Assembly: GCA_964606165.1 (NCBI GenBank)
Contig: CAZSFQ010000002.1
Span: forward strand, 1 to 64,000
Length of the DNA: 64,000 bases
Direction: 5' to 3'
DNA from: UBA4923 sp964606165
GTDB lineage: Bacteria; Bacillota; Clostridia; Saccharofermentanales; DTU023
A program made the position numbers and the translations under genes. Position 1 is the first letter of the stretch. Every line of letters starts with the position of its first letter. The notes under the pieces were generated by a model that was given only the letters and a program-made list of their open reading frames with translations, ran no database searches and had not been told where the DNA came from. Of the stretch, positions 24,167-32,660 are shown one piece after another.

Positions 24167-25240
24167 ATGGAAATCGACCAATACTCAAAACTGACAGCCA
24201 GTGAGGCGCGCTATGAAGAACTGTCGGACATGCTGGCCGACACGGAATTGATGCGCGACCAGAAGGCCTATATCAAGCTTGTCAAAGAGCACGCCGACCT
24301 TCAGCCCCTGGTCCAGCTGATACGCCAGCTCCGGTCCGCCAAGGAAGCGATCGAGGAAAACCGCGAACTGATGAACGAAACAGACGACGCGGAACTCCGT
24401 GACCTGGCGCGTGAGGAGATCGGCCAGCTCGAAAAAGAGGCAGAAGAGCTGGACGCCGCCATCCGCCAGGCCATCGAGCCCAAAGATGAGAACGATGAAC
24501 GCAATGTCATCGTCGAGATCCGGGCGGGGACGGGAGGCGAGGAGGCCGCGCTTTTTGCGGCCGATCTCTACCGCATGTATGCCGGCTATGCCGAAGCGCG
24601 CGGCTGGGAGACCGAAATCGTCGATGCCAATGAAACGGAAATCGGCGGCTTCAAGGAAGTCGTCTTCATGATTGAGGGCAAGGGCGCCTACAGCCGGCTC
24701 AAATATGAGAGCGGCGCCCACCGTGTCCAGCGTGTTCCGGTGACAGAGGCCGGGGGGCGGATCCATACATCGGCCGTGACAGTCGCTGTCCTGCCTGAAG
24801 TCGATGAGGTTGACTTTGAAATTGATCCCAAGGATCTGCAGATCGACACCTACCGGGCGTCGGGTGCCGGCGGCCAGCACGTCAACAAAACCAGCTCCGC
24901 CATCCGCATTACGCATCTGCCCTCGGGGGTTGTCGTGACCTGCCAGGACCAGCGGTCCCAGTTCAAAAACAAAGACAAGGCCATGGCGCACCTGCGTTCC
25001 ATCCTGCGCGACCGCGCCGAGCGCGAACGGGCCGACGCCATCGCGAGTGAGCGGAAGAGCCAGGTGGGAACTGGGGATCGCAGCGAGCGGATCAGAACCT
25101 ATAACTTCCCTCAATCGCGGGTGACCGACCATCGGATCGGGCTGACCCTTTACAAGCTGGACCGCGTTCTGGCCGGTGAGCTGGATGAAATCATTGACGC
25201 CCTGCAAGTCGCGGAGCACGAGGCGGCGCTTCAATCCTGA
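24167..25240 (+). CDS. prfA: Peptide chain release factor 1
   Basis: 357 residues. It recognises UAA and UAG in the ribosomal A site and triggers peptide release. The catalytic GGQ is at 235-237 within GAGGQHVNKTSS, and the stop-codon-reading domain precedes it. ATG 24167 was chosen (GGAG six bases upstream) over an in-frame TTG at 24155. It lies between its modifying enzyme prmC and the Sua5-phosphatase fusion. Confidence 0.97.
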   Translation: MEIDQYSKLTASEARYEELSDMLADTELMRDQKAYIKLVKEHADLQPLVQLIRQLRSAKEAIEENRELMNETDDAELRDLAREEIGQLEKEAEELDAAIRQAIEPKDENDERNVIVEIRAGTGGEEAALFAADLYRMYAGYAEARGWETEIVDANETEIGGFKEVVFMIEGKGAYSRLKYESGAHRVQRVPVTEAGGRIHTSAVTVAVLPEVDEVDFEIDPKDLQIDTYRASGAGGQHVNKTSSAIRITHLPSGVVVTCQDQRSQFKNKDKAMAHLRSILRDRAERERADAIASERKSQVGTGDRSERIRTYNFPQSRVTDHRIGLTLYKLDRVLAGELDEIIDALQVAEHEAALQS

Positions 25241-25252
25241 CGGGGGAGGGTC

Positions 25253-26737
25253 ATGAAGACTACTGTCATTTCCGTTCAGCATCCCATGGACCCGGAAGAA
25301 CTGCGCCTTCCCGGCCAGGCCCTTGCCCGCGGCGCTATTGTCGCCTTTCCGACAGAGACTGTTTACGGGCTCGGGGCCCCGGCTTTTTTGCCGGAGGCAG
25401 TCAGTGAAATCTTTCGTTTGAAAGGCCGTCCCGCCGACAATCCCCTGATCGTACATCTTCTTTCGGCTGACTGGCTGGACCAGGTGGCAGAAACCGTGCC
25501 TGACCTGTTCTGGCCGCTCTATGAGGCCTTTTCACCTGGACCTTTAACCTTTGTCATGCCACGCCGCAGCGAAGTGCCTGACATCGTGACGTCTGGACTT
25601 CATACGGTCGCCGTCCGCTTTCCTTCCCAGCAGGCGGCGCGGGCCTTGCTCCAGGCGGCCGGAGTGCCTGTCGTCGCGCCCTCTGCCAACCTTTCAGGCA
25701 GGCCGAGTCCGACGCGGGCCCGCCATGTCCTGGACGATTTCGCCGGGAGAATCCCCTATGTCATTGATGACGGGCCCTGCGAAGTTGGCCTTGAGTCGAC
25801 CGTTCTTGATTTGACAGCTGATCCGCCGCGGATTTTGAGACCGGGCAAGATCACAGCCAGGCAAATCAGGGAAAAGACAGGGATTGAGGTGGAAGCCTGG
25901 CCGGATTCAATTGCCGAAGACCAGCTTGTCCAGCCTTCGTCACCTGGCATGAAGTACCGGCACTACGCCCCCGGTGCCCGGGTCACCATCGTTCTGCCGG
26001 GGCAAGGCCAATCGGTGGGGGAGGCCTTCTTGGCCAGGCTGGAAAATTCCCTGCAGCCCGCGGGCCTCTTTTTAAGTGAGGCCTCCTGGGAGCAGATCCG
26101 GGGAAACCTGCCGGGGATGAAGGTCTACACCTACCAGGGGGAAAGAGACCTTGCGGGTGCCATGCATTCCTTGTTTGACGCGCTCAGAACCCTGGACGAA
26201 ATGGACGTCAGGGAGATCATGGCGGAAGGTTTTGAGGGGGAAGAGGCATCGGCCTACATGGACCGGCTGAACAAGGCTGCCGTTGAGCCGCGGCAGCACC
26301 GCCGCGTCCTCTTTGTATGCGAAGGCAATACCTGCAGGAGCCCCATGGCTGAAGCCATCTTCAATGACCGCTTCGCGGAGCCGGGGACCCTTGCCTCGTC
26401 GGCGGGGATCTCAGTCATTGCCGGCCAGGTCATGGCGGCGCAAGCGGCAGAGGCCTTGGCTGAATGGGGGATTGAACTGGCCAACCGGCCTTCGCGTCAG
26501 ATCCGCGCCAGGGCAGTGAGGGAGGCCGACCTGATCGTGGCCATGACAGAAAGCCAGCGTGCCAGGCTGAAACATTTTTTCCCTGACGCGGAGGCCAGAA
26601 TATTTGCCATGTCCGATTTCCTTGAGGGGATTGAGGTCAGCGATCCTTTTGGGCAAGCGCTTCACGCCTACCGGCGCGTGCGCGATCAGCTGGGTTCAGC
26701 CATGCAAAAAATCTTTGACCGGCTGATTTTGATCTGA
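25253..26737 (+). CDS. Threonylcarbamoyl-AMP synthase (Sua5) fused to a YwlE-type arginine phosphatase
   Basis: 494 residues in three parts. Residues 1-205 are a YrdC/TsaC domain (FPTETVYGLGAP, KGRPADNPLIVHL, PSANLSGRPSPT) that makes threonylcarbamoyl-AMP for the t6A37 tRNA modification. Residues 215-345 are the Sua5 C-terminal domain. Residues 351-494 are a complete low-molecular-weight phosphatase with P-loop Cys356-EGNTCRS and the general acid Asp in VSDPFG. Thr360 in GNTCRS is the residue that gives Bacillus YwlE protein-arginine-phosphatase specificity; tyrosine phosphatases usually have Ile there. In Bacillus ywlC and ywlE are separate neighbouring genes, so this is a natural fusion. 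GTG-free start: ATG 25253 after GGGGGAGG. Confidence 0.92.
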   Translation: MKTTVISVQHPMDPEELRLPGQALARGAIVAFPTETVYGLGAPAFLPEAVSEIFRLKGRPADNPLIVHLLSADWLDQVAETVPDLFWPLYEAFSPGPLTFVMPRRSEVPDIVTSGLHTVAVRFPSQQAARALLQAAGVPVVAPSANLSGRPSPTRARHVLDDFAGRIPYVIDDGPCEVGLESTVLDLTADPPRILRPGKITARQIREKTGIEVEAWPDSIAEDQLVQPSSPGMKYRHYAPGARVTIVLPGQGQSVGEAFLARLENSLQPAGLFLSEASWEQIRGNLPGMKVYTYQGERDLAGAMHSLFDALRTLDEMDVREIMAEGFEGEEASAYMDRLNKAAVEPRQHRRVLFVCEGNTCRSPMAEAIFNDRFAEPGTLASSAGISVIAGQVMAAQAAEALAEWGIELANRPSRQIRARAVREADLIVAMTESQRARLKHFFPDAEARIFAMSDFLEGIEVSDPFGQALHAYRRVRDQLGSAMQKIFDRLILI

Positions 26738-26808
26738 CCGAAACATATGGTATTTCCATGCGCTAGACTTATATCCCGAAAAAGGGAAGGGAAGCAAGCG
26801 GCTGGCGC

Positions 26809-26837
26809 TTGACGGGGCTGCAGTGTCATGCTACATT
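26809..26837 (+). promoter_or_regulatory. Sigma-A promoter for rpsF-ssb-rpsR
   Basis: TTGACG (26809-26814), 17-bp spacer, TACATT (26832-26837) preceded by TGC, giving an extended -10. Confidence 0.75.
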
Positions 26838-26844
26838 GTCATTC

Positions 26845-26893
26845 GCCTGCTGATGCAGGCATGAGTCCTCGCTCTGTTCAAGAGACAGAGCCA
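26845..26893 (+). promoter_or_regulatory. Two hairpins in the rpsF leader
   Basis: The leader contains GCCTGC/GCAGGC and GCTCTGT/ACAGAGC stem-loops before the GGAGGAGGG ribosome site. Leaders of rpsF in Firmicutes can bind the S6:S18 complex for autoregulation; that role is inferred from position only. Confidence 0.4.
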
Positions 26894-26922
26894 TTAGTCC
26901 AGGAGGAGGGTTAATACAATCC

Positions 26923-27456
26923 ATGGCTAAAAAATATGAACTTCTTTATGTCCTGAATGGCACCTTGCCTGCCGATGAGCTGCGCGCGCAAATCAGCCGC
27001 GTCAGCGCCATCGTGGAAGCGTCGGCGGAAATCGTCCAGGAGACGGAATGGGGGCGGCGCCGTCTGGCCTACGAGATCCAGGATCTGCGTGAAGGCTATT
27101 ATGTCATTGTTCACTTCAATGCCGAGCCGGACGCTCCGCGCGAGATCGAACGCCTTTTGCGTATCGCTGACTATGTCCTGCGTTATCTGATCGTCGTGGC
27201 TGAAGGCTCTTTCATGCCGATAGCGCGGCGGCTGACCGACGAGGAGGAAGAACCGGAAGAGGAAGCGGAAGCCGCGCCGGAAGAGGCAGCAGACGAAACA
27301 GTTGCCGAAGAAGCTGTCCCTGATGAGGGTGAGCCGGAGGAAACCGCGCAGGAAGAAGAGGGGACGGCCGGGCTGCCGGAACCCCAAGTCCTTGAGGAGA
27401 CACAATCGGAAGGAGTCGACGAGGCGCCTGAGGAGCCGGAAAGGAATGAAGAATGA
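26923..27456 (+). CDS. rpsF: Ribosomal protein S6 with long acidic C-terminal tail
   Basis: Residues 1-104 are a normal small-subunit bS6 domain (YELLYVLNG, WGRRRLAYEI, RYLIVVAEG). Instead of ending there, the protein continues to residue 177 with a tail of about 72 residues made mainly of Glu, Ala, Pro and Asp. S6 is normally 95-135 residues, and E. coli S6 also gets a shorter poly-Glu tail by RimK, so the feature is exaggerated rather than unprecedented. The start ATG 26923 follows GGAGGAGGG. The stop overlaps ssb by 4 bp. Confidence 0.95.
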   Translation: MAKKYELLYVLNGTLPADELRAQISRVSAIVEASAEIVQETEWGRRRLAYEIQDLREGYYVIVHFNAEPDAPREIERLLRIADYVLRYLIVVAEGSFMPIARRLTDEEEEPEEEAEAAPEEAADETVAEEAVPDEGEPEETAQEEEGTAGLPEPQVLEETQSEGVDEAPEEPERNEE

Positions 27457-27905
27457 ACAAAGCAATTCTGATGGGGAGGCTGGTGCGTGATCCGGAGATC
27501 CGGACAACCCAAAGCGGCATCTCCGTGTGCAATTTCACCGTTGCCTGCGACCGCCGGTCGCGCGCGGCTGACGGAACAAGACAGAACACCGCCGATTTTA
27601 TCCCCTGCGTCGCCTGGCGCCAGCAGGCGGAATTCATAACCAAATATTTCTACAAGGGGGATCGGATCCTGCTCGTCGGCACAATCCAGCCGAGGAGCTG
27701 GGAAGACCAGTCCGGCCAGCGCCGCTACACGACGGAAGTCATTGTGGACGAGGTTGAATTCTGTGAATCGCGCCGGGGTGACAGGCAAGTGGACGTGGAC
27801 GAGGGACACAGGGATTATGTTGCCTCAACGCCCATCGACAGCGGCGGGGACGATTTCCTGGCCACGCCCGATGACGACGACACAGCACTTCCCTTTGATT
27901 TTTAA
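27453..27905 (+). CDS. ssb: Single-stranded DNA-binding protein
   Basis: 150 residues. An N-terminal OB fold (MNKAILMGRLVRDPEIR, ADFIPCVAWRQQAEF) is followed by a disordered acidic linker and the conserved C-terminal tip DDDDTALPFDF that recruits replication and repair partners. It binds ssDNA as a tetramer. Its place between rpsF and rpsR is standard for Firmicutes. Confidence 0.97.
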   Translation: MNKAILMGRLVRDPEIRTTQSGISVCNFTVACDRRSRAADGTRQNTADFIPCVAWRQQAEFITKYFYKGDRILLVGTIQPRSWEDQSGQRRYTTEVIVDEVEFCESRRGDRQVDVDEGHRDYVASTPIDSGGDDFLATPDDDDTALPFDF

Positions 27906-27939
27906 TGAAATGATCTCATACTCATAAAGGAGTTGGAAA

Positions 27940-28194
27940 ATGGCAGATACAAGAAGACGCGGAAGCTATCAGGGCCAAAAACGTTACGGCCGCAAAAAAT
28001 ACTGTGTGTTTTGTGCCGATCACGTTGACGTGATTGACTACAAGGATGTCAACACGCTTCAGCGTTACCTGGCTGAGAATTACAAGATTTTGCCCCGCCG
28101 CATGACCGGCACTTGCGCCCGCCACCAGCGCGCGCTGACAACGGCCATCCTGCGGTCGCGCCAGGTCGCCCTGCTCCCCTATAAAGCGGAGTAA
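27940..28194 (+). CDS. rpsR: Ribosomal protein S18
   Basis: 84 residues of small-subunit protein bS18, partner of S6. It is a cysteine-bearing form (CVFC near residue 22, with a later Cys-Ala-Arg-His) that may bind zinc. The conserved DVNTLQRYLAENYKILPRR and TGTCARHQR are present. It starts after AAAGGAG, and a terminator follows 30 bp after the stop. Confidence 0.97.
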   Translation: MADTRRRGSYQGQKRYGRKKYCVFCADHVDVIDYKDVNTLQRYLAENYKILPRRMTGTCARHQRALTTAILRSRQVALLPYKAE

Positions 28195-28223
28195 CGGGGC
28201 GCGGGCATTGCCTGAATCGCTTG

Positions 28224-28255
28224 CCTCCTGCTCCCAAAGGGCGGGAGGTTTTTTT
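28224..28255 (+). terminator. Terminator after rpsR
   Basis: CCTCCTGCTCCC pairs with GGGCGGGAGG around an AAA loop with one bulge, followed by seven T. Confidence 0.88.
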
Positions 28256-28285
28256 GATTATTTTTTGGAGGCCGGCACAGGCTTC

Positions 28286-28296
28286 TATGCTAAAAT
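28286..28296 (+). promoter_or_regulatory. Extended -10 promoter for rplI
   Basis: TATGCTAAAAT, the same extended -10 form as the hprK promoter; no clear -35. It lies 33 bp before the rplI start. Confidence 0.6.
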
Positions 28297-28329
28297 AAAG
28301 AGCACACCGTATTGGATTGGAGATGGCGA

Positions 28330-28776
28330 ATGAAAGTACTGCTTCTTGAGGGTGTCAAAGGACTGGGCCAGGCGGGAGATGTAGTCGAGGTGAAAGCCGG
28401 TTACGCCCGCAATTTTCTTTTCAGGCGGAATTTGGCCGTTGAAGTCACAAAGGACAATATGAATGTGGTCGAGATGAAAAAGGCCGCCAGGGAGAAGTCC
28501 CGGGAAGAGGAGCTGGCCCGGGCCAGGGAATTGGCGGAGTCTCTTGACGGTCAGCACTTCACTTATACGACCAAGGCGGGAGCCGCGGGGCGTCTTTACG
28601 GGACGGTAACCAACCAGAATATTGCCGACTTGCTGGCTGAGGCCGGCCACCAAGTGGACAAGCGTGAAGTGACAGTGAGCGAGCCGATCAAGACAGTCGG
28701 CAGCCACCAGGTGACCATCCGCTTGCACCCCGAGGTATCGGTCACATTCACAATTGACGTGAAAGCGGACCTTTAA
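28330..28776 (+). CDS. rplI: Ribosomal protein L9
   Basis: 148 residues. The N-terminal rRNA-binding domain (MKVLLLEGVKGLGQAGDVVEVK, YARNFLFRR) is joined by the long central helix rich in Lys, Glu and Arg to the C-terminal domain (GRLYGTVTNQNIADLL, TIRLHPEVSV). ATG 28330 follows GGAG; an upstream ATG at 28312 lies before it. The stop and the dnaB start overlap (TAATG). Confidence 0.97.
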   Translation: MKVLLLEGVKGLGQAGDVVEVKAGYARNFLFRRNLAVEVTKDNMNVVEMKKAAREKSREEELARARELAESLDGQHFTYTTKAGAAGRLYGTVTNQNIADLLAEAGHQVDKREVTVSEPIKTVGSHQVTIRLHPEVSVTFTIDVKADL

Positions 28777-30203
28777 TGGACCCCGATCCTCTTGAACGCG
28801 TTTCCGGTCCCGCCGCCTTATCCGACCGCTTGAGGGGCAAGACCCTGCCTCACAATGTCAGCGCGGAGCGGTCCGTTCTGGGTTGCGCCATGATGCGGCT
28901 GGAATCGCTTGCGGCCATGATGGCTGATCTTCGCAAGGAAGATTTTTATGAACCCGGCCACCAGCTTATTTACGAGGCGATCGCGGCCCTGAATGAAAAC
29001 CAGAAACCCTGCGATATCCTGACCGTGACCAACCAGCTGATCGCCAATGGCAACATCGGCAGGGCAGGAGGGCGCGAATACGTGGCAGCCCTTCCCGGTT
29101 CTGTTCCATTCGCTTCCAACTACCCGGTCTACATCGACCTGGTGCGGGACCTGTCCGTCAAGCGGCGGATGATCCTCTCCCTGGACAGTGTCATCGACCT
29201 TTGTTTCAACTCCGACCATGAGGCGGAACAGCTGATCGAGCTGGCCGCGCAGCGTATCATGCATATCCGCGAGGAAGGGGAGAGCACGGGACTGCTTCCC
29301 ATCGGCGGGGTCCTGAGCGCCAGGATCAATGAGCTTGGCGCCATCTCCCGGGGCGAGCGGCCCCAGCCCATCCAGATCGGCTTTCCCAGCCTCAACCGGG
29401 TCCTGGGCGGCCTGCGCAAGGGCGGCCTCTATATTCTCGCGTCCAGGCCCGGGGTCGGAAAATCCGCCCTGTCGCTCAATATCGCGCACAACGCGGCCTT
29501 CCATCGCGGCGCGGTCGTCGCCATGTTCTCGCTTGAAATGAGCAAGGAGGAAGTGGCCATGCGCCTCCTATCCTCCAAAACCATGATGTCCTTCCAGCAG
29601 CTCGAATCGCTCGACGTGAAGGATAAAGAAGCCTGGGACATGATCGGCAAGGGGCTGGGAGATCTCTACAGCGTCCCCATCTACATTGACGACCACTCTT
29701 CCATCAATGTAGTCGAGATCCACGCCCGCTGCCGCCAGCTGCAGCTGCAAAAGCAGAAGCTCGACCTGGTCGTCGTCGACTATCTTCAGCTGATGGGAAC
29801 CGCGACCAGCCGGTCGCGGGCCGAAAACAGGCAGCAGCAGATCGCCGAGATCTCACGGATGCTCAAGGTCATGGCCCGCGATCTTGAAGTCCCGGTTCTG
29901 GCCCTTTCCCAGCTTTCGCGTGAAGTGGACCGGGCCGGCCGCCGGCCGCGGCTTGCCGACCTGCGCGAATCGGGCGCCATCGAGCAGGATGCCGATGTCG
30001 TCATGTTCCTACACGACCCCAACCGGCAGGAGGAAGAGGCCTCCTACCTGCAGGAAATCAGCGAAATCGACCTGATCATCGAGAAAAACAGGCAAGGCGA
30101 AAGGATGACCGTGACGCTGGACTGGAATCCGAGGATTCTGACCTTCACGGAAACCTTCTATCGCGGCACGCCTGAACCGCCCCCGCCCGCGCCAGGTTCA
30201 TGA
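28776..30203 (+). CDS. dnaB: Replicative DNA helicase
   Basis: 475 residues. The N-terminal helical domain (LPHNVSAERSVLGCAM, about 22-130) interacts with primase. The C-terminal RecA-like motor has Walker A SRPGVGKS at 223-230, FSLEMSKEEVAMRLL and Walker B LVVVDYLQLM, then LSQLSREVD and RESGAIEQDADVV. No intein is present. It follows rplI with a 1-bp overlap and overlaps tilS by 4 bp. The rplI-dnaB linkage is typical of Firmicutes. Confidence 0.97.
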   Translation: MDPDPLERVSGPAALSDRLRGKTLPHNVSAERSVLGCAMMRLESLAAMMADLRKEDFYEPGHQLIYEAIAALNENQKPCDILTVTNQLIANGNIGRAGGREYVAALPGSVPFASNYPVYIDLVRDLSVKRRMILSLDSVIDLCFNSDHEAEQLIELAAQRIMHIREEGESTGLLPIGGVLSARINELGAISRGERPQPIQIGFPSLNRVLGGLRKGGLYILASRPGVGKSALSLNIAHNAAFHRGAVVAMFSLEMSKEEVAMRLLSSKTMMSFQQLESLDVKDKEAWDMIGKGLGDLYSVPIYIDDHSSINVVEIHARCRQLQLQKQKLDLVVVDYLQLMGTATSRSRAENRQQQIAEISRMLKVMARDLEVPVLALSQLSREVDRAGRRPRLADLRESGAIEQDADVVMFLHDPNRQEEEASYLQEISEIDLIIEKNRQGERMTVTLDWNPRILTFTETFYRGTPEPPPPAPGS

Positions 30204-31285
30204 AGATCCCGGCCCCTGCCTTTCGCGTTTTTGAAAAAATCTCAGGGACCTGTGAACACCAGGAGCTGATTCTTCCGCAAAGCCTGATTGTCGCAGGTGT
30301 CTCCGGCGGCGTTGATTCCATGCTGCTTCTTTCTTTTCTTCACTATTACCGGCAAAAAACCACTTTTGATCTCCTGGCCTGTCATTTGCATCACGGGATC
30401 AGAAAAGGCGAGGCCGATCTTGACGAAGCCCTTGTCGGAGCCTACTGTGGTCAGCATTCGATTCCCTTTGTCCCGATGCGTGAGGACATTCCCGCCTTTG
30501 CCAAAGCGAGCGGACTGGGGCTCGAAGAGGCGGGCCGGCTGGTCCGGCGCCGAGTATTTGATCAGGTCGCCGCTGAATATGGGGAGAAGAAAATTTATAA
30601 GGGCGGCTGCCGCATCGCGCTTGCCCATCACCTGGACGACCGCGCCGAGAGCATCCTGATGCACATGGGCCGGGGCGCGGGACTGCGGGGACTGATCGGG
30701 ATCCGCTATCTGGACGGGCCGCTGATCCGGCCCCTGCTCGATATCCGGAGGGAGGAGCTGGTAGAGGCGGCAGAGGCCCTGGGACTGCCCTGGCGGGAGG
30801 ATGCCTCCAATCTTTCGGATGAATTTCTGCGAAACAGGATCCGGCTGGAATTGATGCCCGCCTGGGAAAAGACACTGGGCTACGACCCCGCCCCCCTGCT
30901 GGTCCGGCTGGGGTCATTGGCGGAAAGGGACGATTACGCCTTGACCGGCCTTGCCGCGGATCAGCTTGACCGGCTGCGCCTGCCCGACGGCAGCCTGTCC
31001 TTGACTGGCCTTGCCGCTTTGCCGAAGGCCCTGGTCTCACGGGTCCTTCAGCTGTATTGCGGACAGAAGGAAGACAGGGAGGGCGGACCGCAGCCCTTAA
31101 GCCTTGCCCAGGTCGAAGCGCTTGTGGGGCTTATGGCCTCGGTCACGACCGGGGGGAAAAAGGAAGGGCGCCTGTCGCTCGGAAGAGGAACCACGGCCCT
31201 GATGCGGGACGGGCGGCTGTGGCTGGAAGATCAAGCCCGGGGAAAACAAGAGGGGAAAAGACCCCTGAATCAGGAGGAAGAATGA
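30200..31285 (+). CDS. tilS: tRNA(Ile)-lysidine synthase
   Basis: 361 residues. A PP-loop ATPase that converts C34 of the AUA-reading tRNA-Ile to lysidine; usually essential. The PP-loop SGGVDS is at residues 35-40, followed by CHLHHGIRKGEADLDEA, ALAHHLDDRAES and MGRGAGLRGL. The C-terminal substrate-binding region is present but shorter than in Bacillus and lacks an Hpt fusion. It overlaps dnaB upstream and the M29 peptidase downstream, each by 4 bp (ATGA). Confidence 0.95.
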   Translation: MKIPAPAFRVFEKISGTCEHQELILPQSLIVAGVSGGVDSMLLLSFLHYYRQKTTFDLLACHLHHGIRKGEADLDEALVGAYCGQHSIPFVPMREDIPAFAKASGLGLEEAGRLVRRRVFDQVAAEYGEKKIYKGGCRIALAHHLDDRAESILMHMGRGAGLRGLIGIRYLDGPLIRPLLDIRREELVEAAEALGLPWREDASNLSDEFLRNRIRLELMPAWEKTLGYDPAPLLVRLGSLAERDDYALTGLAADQLDRLRLPDGSLSLTGLAALPKALVSRVLQLYCGQKEDREGGPQPLSLAQVEALVGLMASVTTGGKKEGRLSLGRGTTALMRDGRLWLEDQARGKQEGKRPLNQEEE

Positions 31286-32508
31286 ATCAGGAAATGCTGT
31301 CAAGGTACGCGGACGTGCTGGTTAAGGTTGGAGTCAATGTGAAAGAGGGTGACTTGATCCAGTTGAATGGTGATACGGAATCGCTTCCCCTCATCCGAGA
31401 AATCGTCAGGTCATGCTGGAAGGCCGGCGCCAGGGATGTGATCACCGAAATTGCCGATGATATGATCCGCATGGCCAAGTATGAGGAGGCCAGGGATGCC
31501 TATCTTGGCTACTTTCCCGGCTTTCGCGCCGGCTACCAGGAGGAAATGCTCAAGGCAAAATACCACCGGATCCACGTCTTCGCGCCGTCGCTGGATCTTT
31601 TTGCCCACATCGATCAGCAAAAGATACAGACGGCCCAGAAGGCCGCCCTGTCGGCCACCGACTATCTTGAGAAGTACATGCATCCGGGCGACATCAAGTG
31701 GACGGTTGGCGCCTGCCCCTCCATCCGCTGGGCCCGGGAACTCTTCCCCGGTCTCGATGACGATCAGGCTCTTAGCCAGTTGTGGCAGGTAGTCTTCAAG
31801 ACCTGCCGGGTCGACCAGGAGGACCCGGTCGCGGCCTGGCAGGAACACGACCGGGTCCTCAAAGAGCGTGAAAATTGGCTGGATGGCCAGGATTTCGCCT
31901 CTCTTCACTACCAGGGGCCGGGCACGGATCTGTTTTGTGAACTGGTGGATCAGCACAAGTGGATCGGCGGCTCATCGACGACACCGGACGGTGTCGATTA
32001 CATGGCCAATATCCCGACCGAGGAGCTGTTCACGACACCGCACGCCATGAAGGTGGAGGGTATCGTCCGTTCAACCAAGCCGCTCCTGGTCATGGGCAAG
32101 AAGGTGGACGGCTTCGGCTTTACCTTCAAGGAAGGCCGGGTCACTGATTTCTACGCCGGCCAAAACGCGGAGGTGCTTGAAACCTTGCTTGACATGGACG
32201 AGGGGGCGCGCAGGCTGGGCGAGGCTGCCATTGTACCGGACTCATCGCCTGTCTCCCAATCGGGCCTGCTCTTCCAGACTACCCTGTTCGATGAGAACGC
32301 CTCCTGCCACTTCGCGCTCGGCCAGGCCTACGCCGAAGCAGTCAGAGGCGGCCCGGAAATGACGGATGAGGAGCGCCAGGCGCTGGGCTCCAACAAGTCC
32401 ATGATCCATATCGATTTCATGGTCGGCGGGCCCGAACTGGACATTACAGGCTATAAAAAAGACGGCAGGGCCCTGCCTGTTTTGCGTAGCGGCGAGTGGG
32501 CATTCTAG
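31282..32508 (+). CDS. M29-family aminopeptidase
   Basis: 408 residues matching the thermophilic metalloaminopeptidase family (AmpS/PepS/aminopeptidase T), cytoplasmic enzymes that trim N-terminal residues from peptides using a two-metal site. Likely ligand regions are visible: NIPTEELFTTPH, FALGQAY and MIHIDFMVGG. ATG 31282 was chosen because of GGAGGAAG immediately upstream; an in-frame start at 31057 would lie deep inside tilS. Its position between tilS and hpt breaks the otherwise standard tilS-hpt-ftsH order. Confidence 0.93.
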   Translation: MNQEMLSRYADVLVKVGVNVKEGDLIQLNGDTESLPLIREIVRSCWKAGARDVITEIADDMIRMAKYEEARDAYLGYFPGFRAGYQEEMLKAKYHRIHVFAPSLDLFAHIDQQKIQTAQKAALSATDYLEKYMHPGDIKWTVGACPSIRWARELFPGLDDDQALSQLWQVVFKTCRVDQEDPVAAWQEHDRVLKERENWLDGQDFASLHYQGPGTDLFCELVDQHKWIGGSSTTPDGVDYMANIPTEELFTTPHAMKVEGIVRSTKPLLVMGKKVDGFGFTFKEGRVTDFYAGQNAEVLETLLDMDEGARRLGEAAIVPDSSPVSQSGLLFQTTLFDENASCHFALGQAYAEAVRGGPEMTDEERQALGSNKSMIHIDFMVGGPELDITGYKKDGRALPVLRSGEWAF

Positions 32509-32660
32509 GCCTTGCCCCATGTCGCTTTTGCTACTGATTTCAGCAAAGGCTGTGTTAGAATGCTAATGGATTATGGGGAGGTATTGTCCTCCCCGCGAAT
32601 TTTCCGGCACAGCCGGAATCTGCCAATCTCTCGGGTTGACAAAAGTGGAGGGAGAAGAAG

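Noticed and set aside
24185..25456. 423-residue minus-strand open frame opposite prfA
   Set aside because: Long only because of codon bias in prfA on the other strand; prfA is complete with its GGQ motif, and the antisense frame has no ribosome site or family resemblance.
31057..31281. 75-codon N-terminal extension of the M29 peptidase
   Set aside because: It overlaps tilS in another frame, and a strong ribosome site precedes the ATG at 31282.
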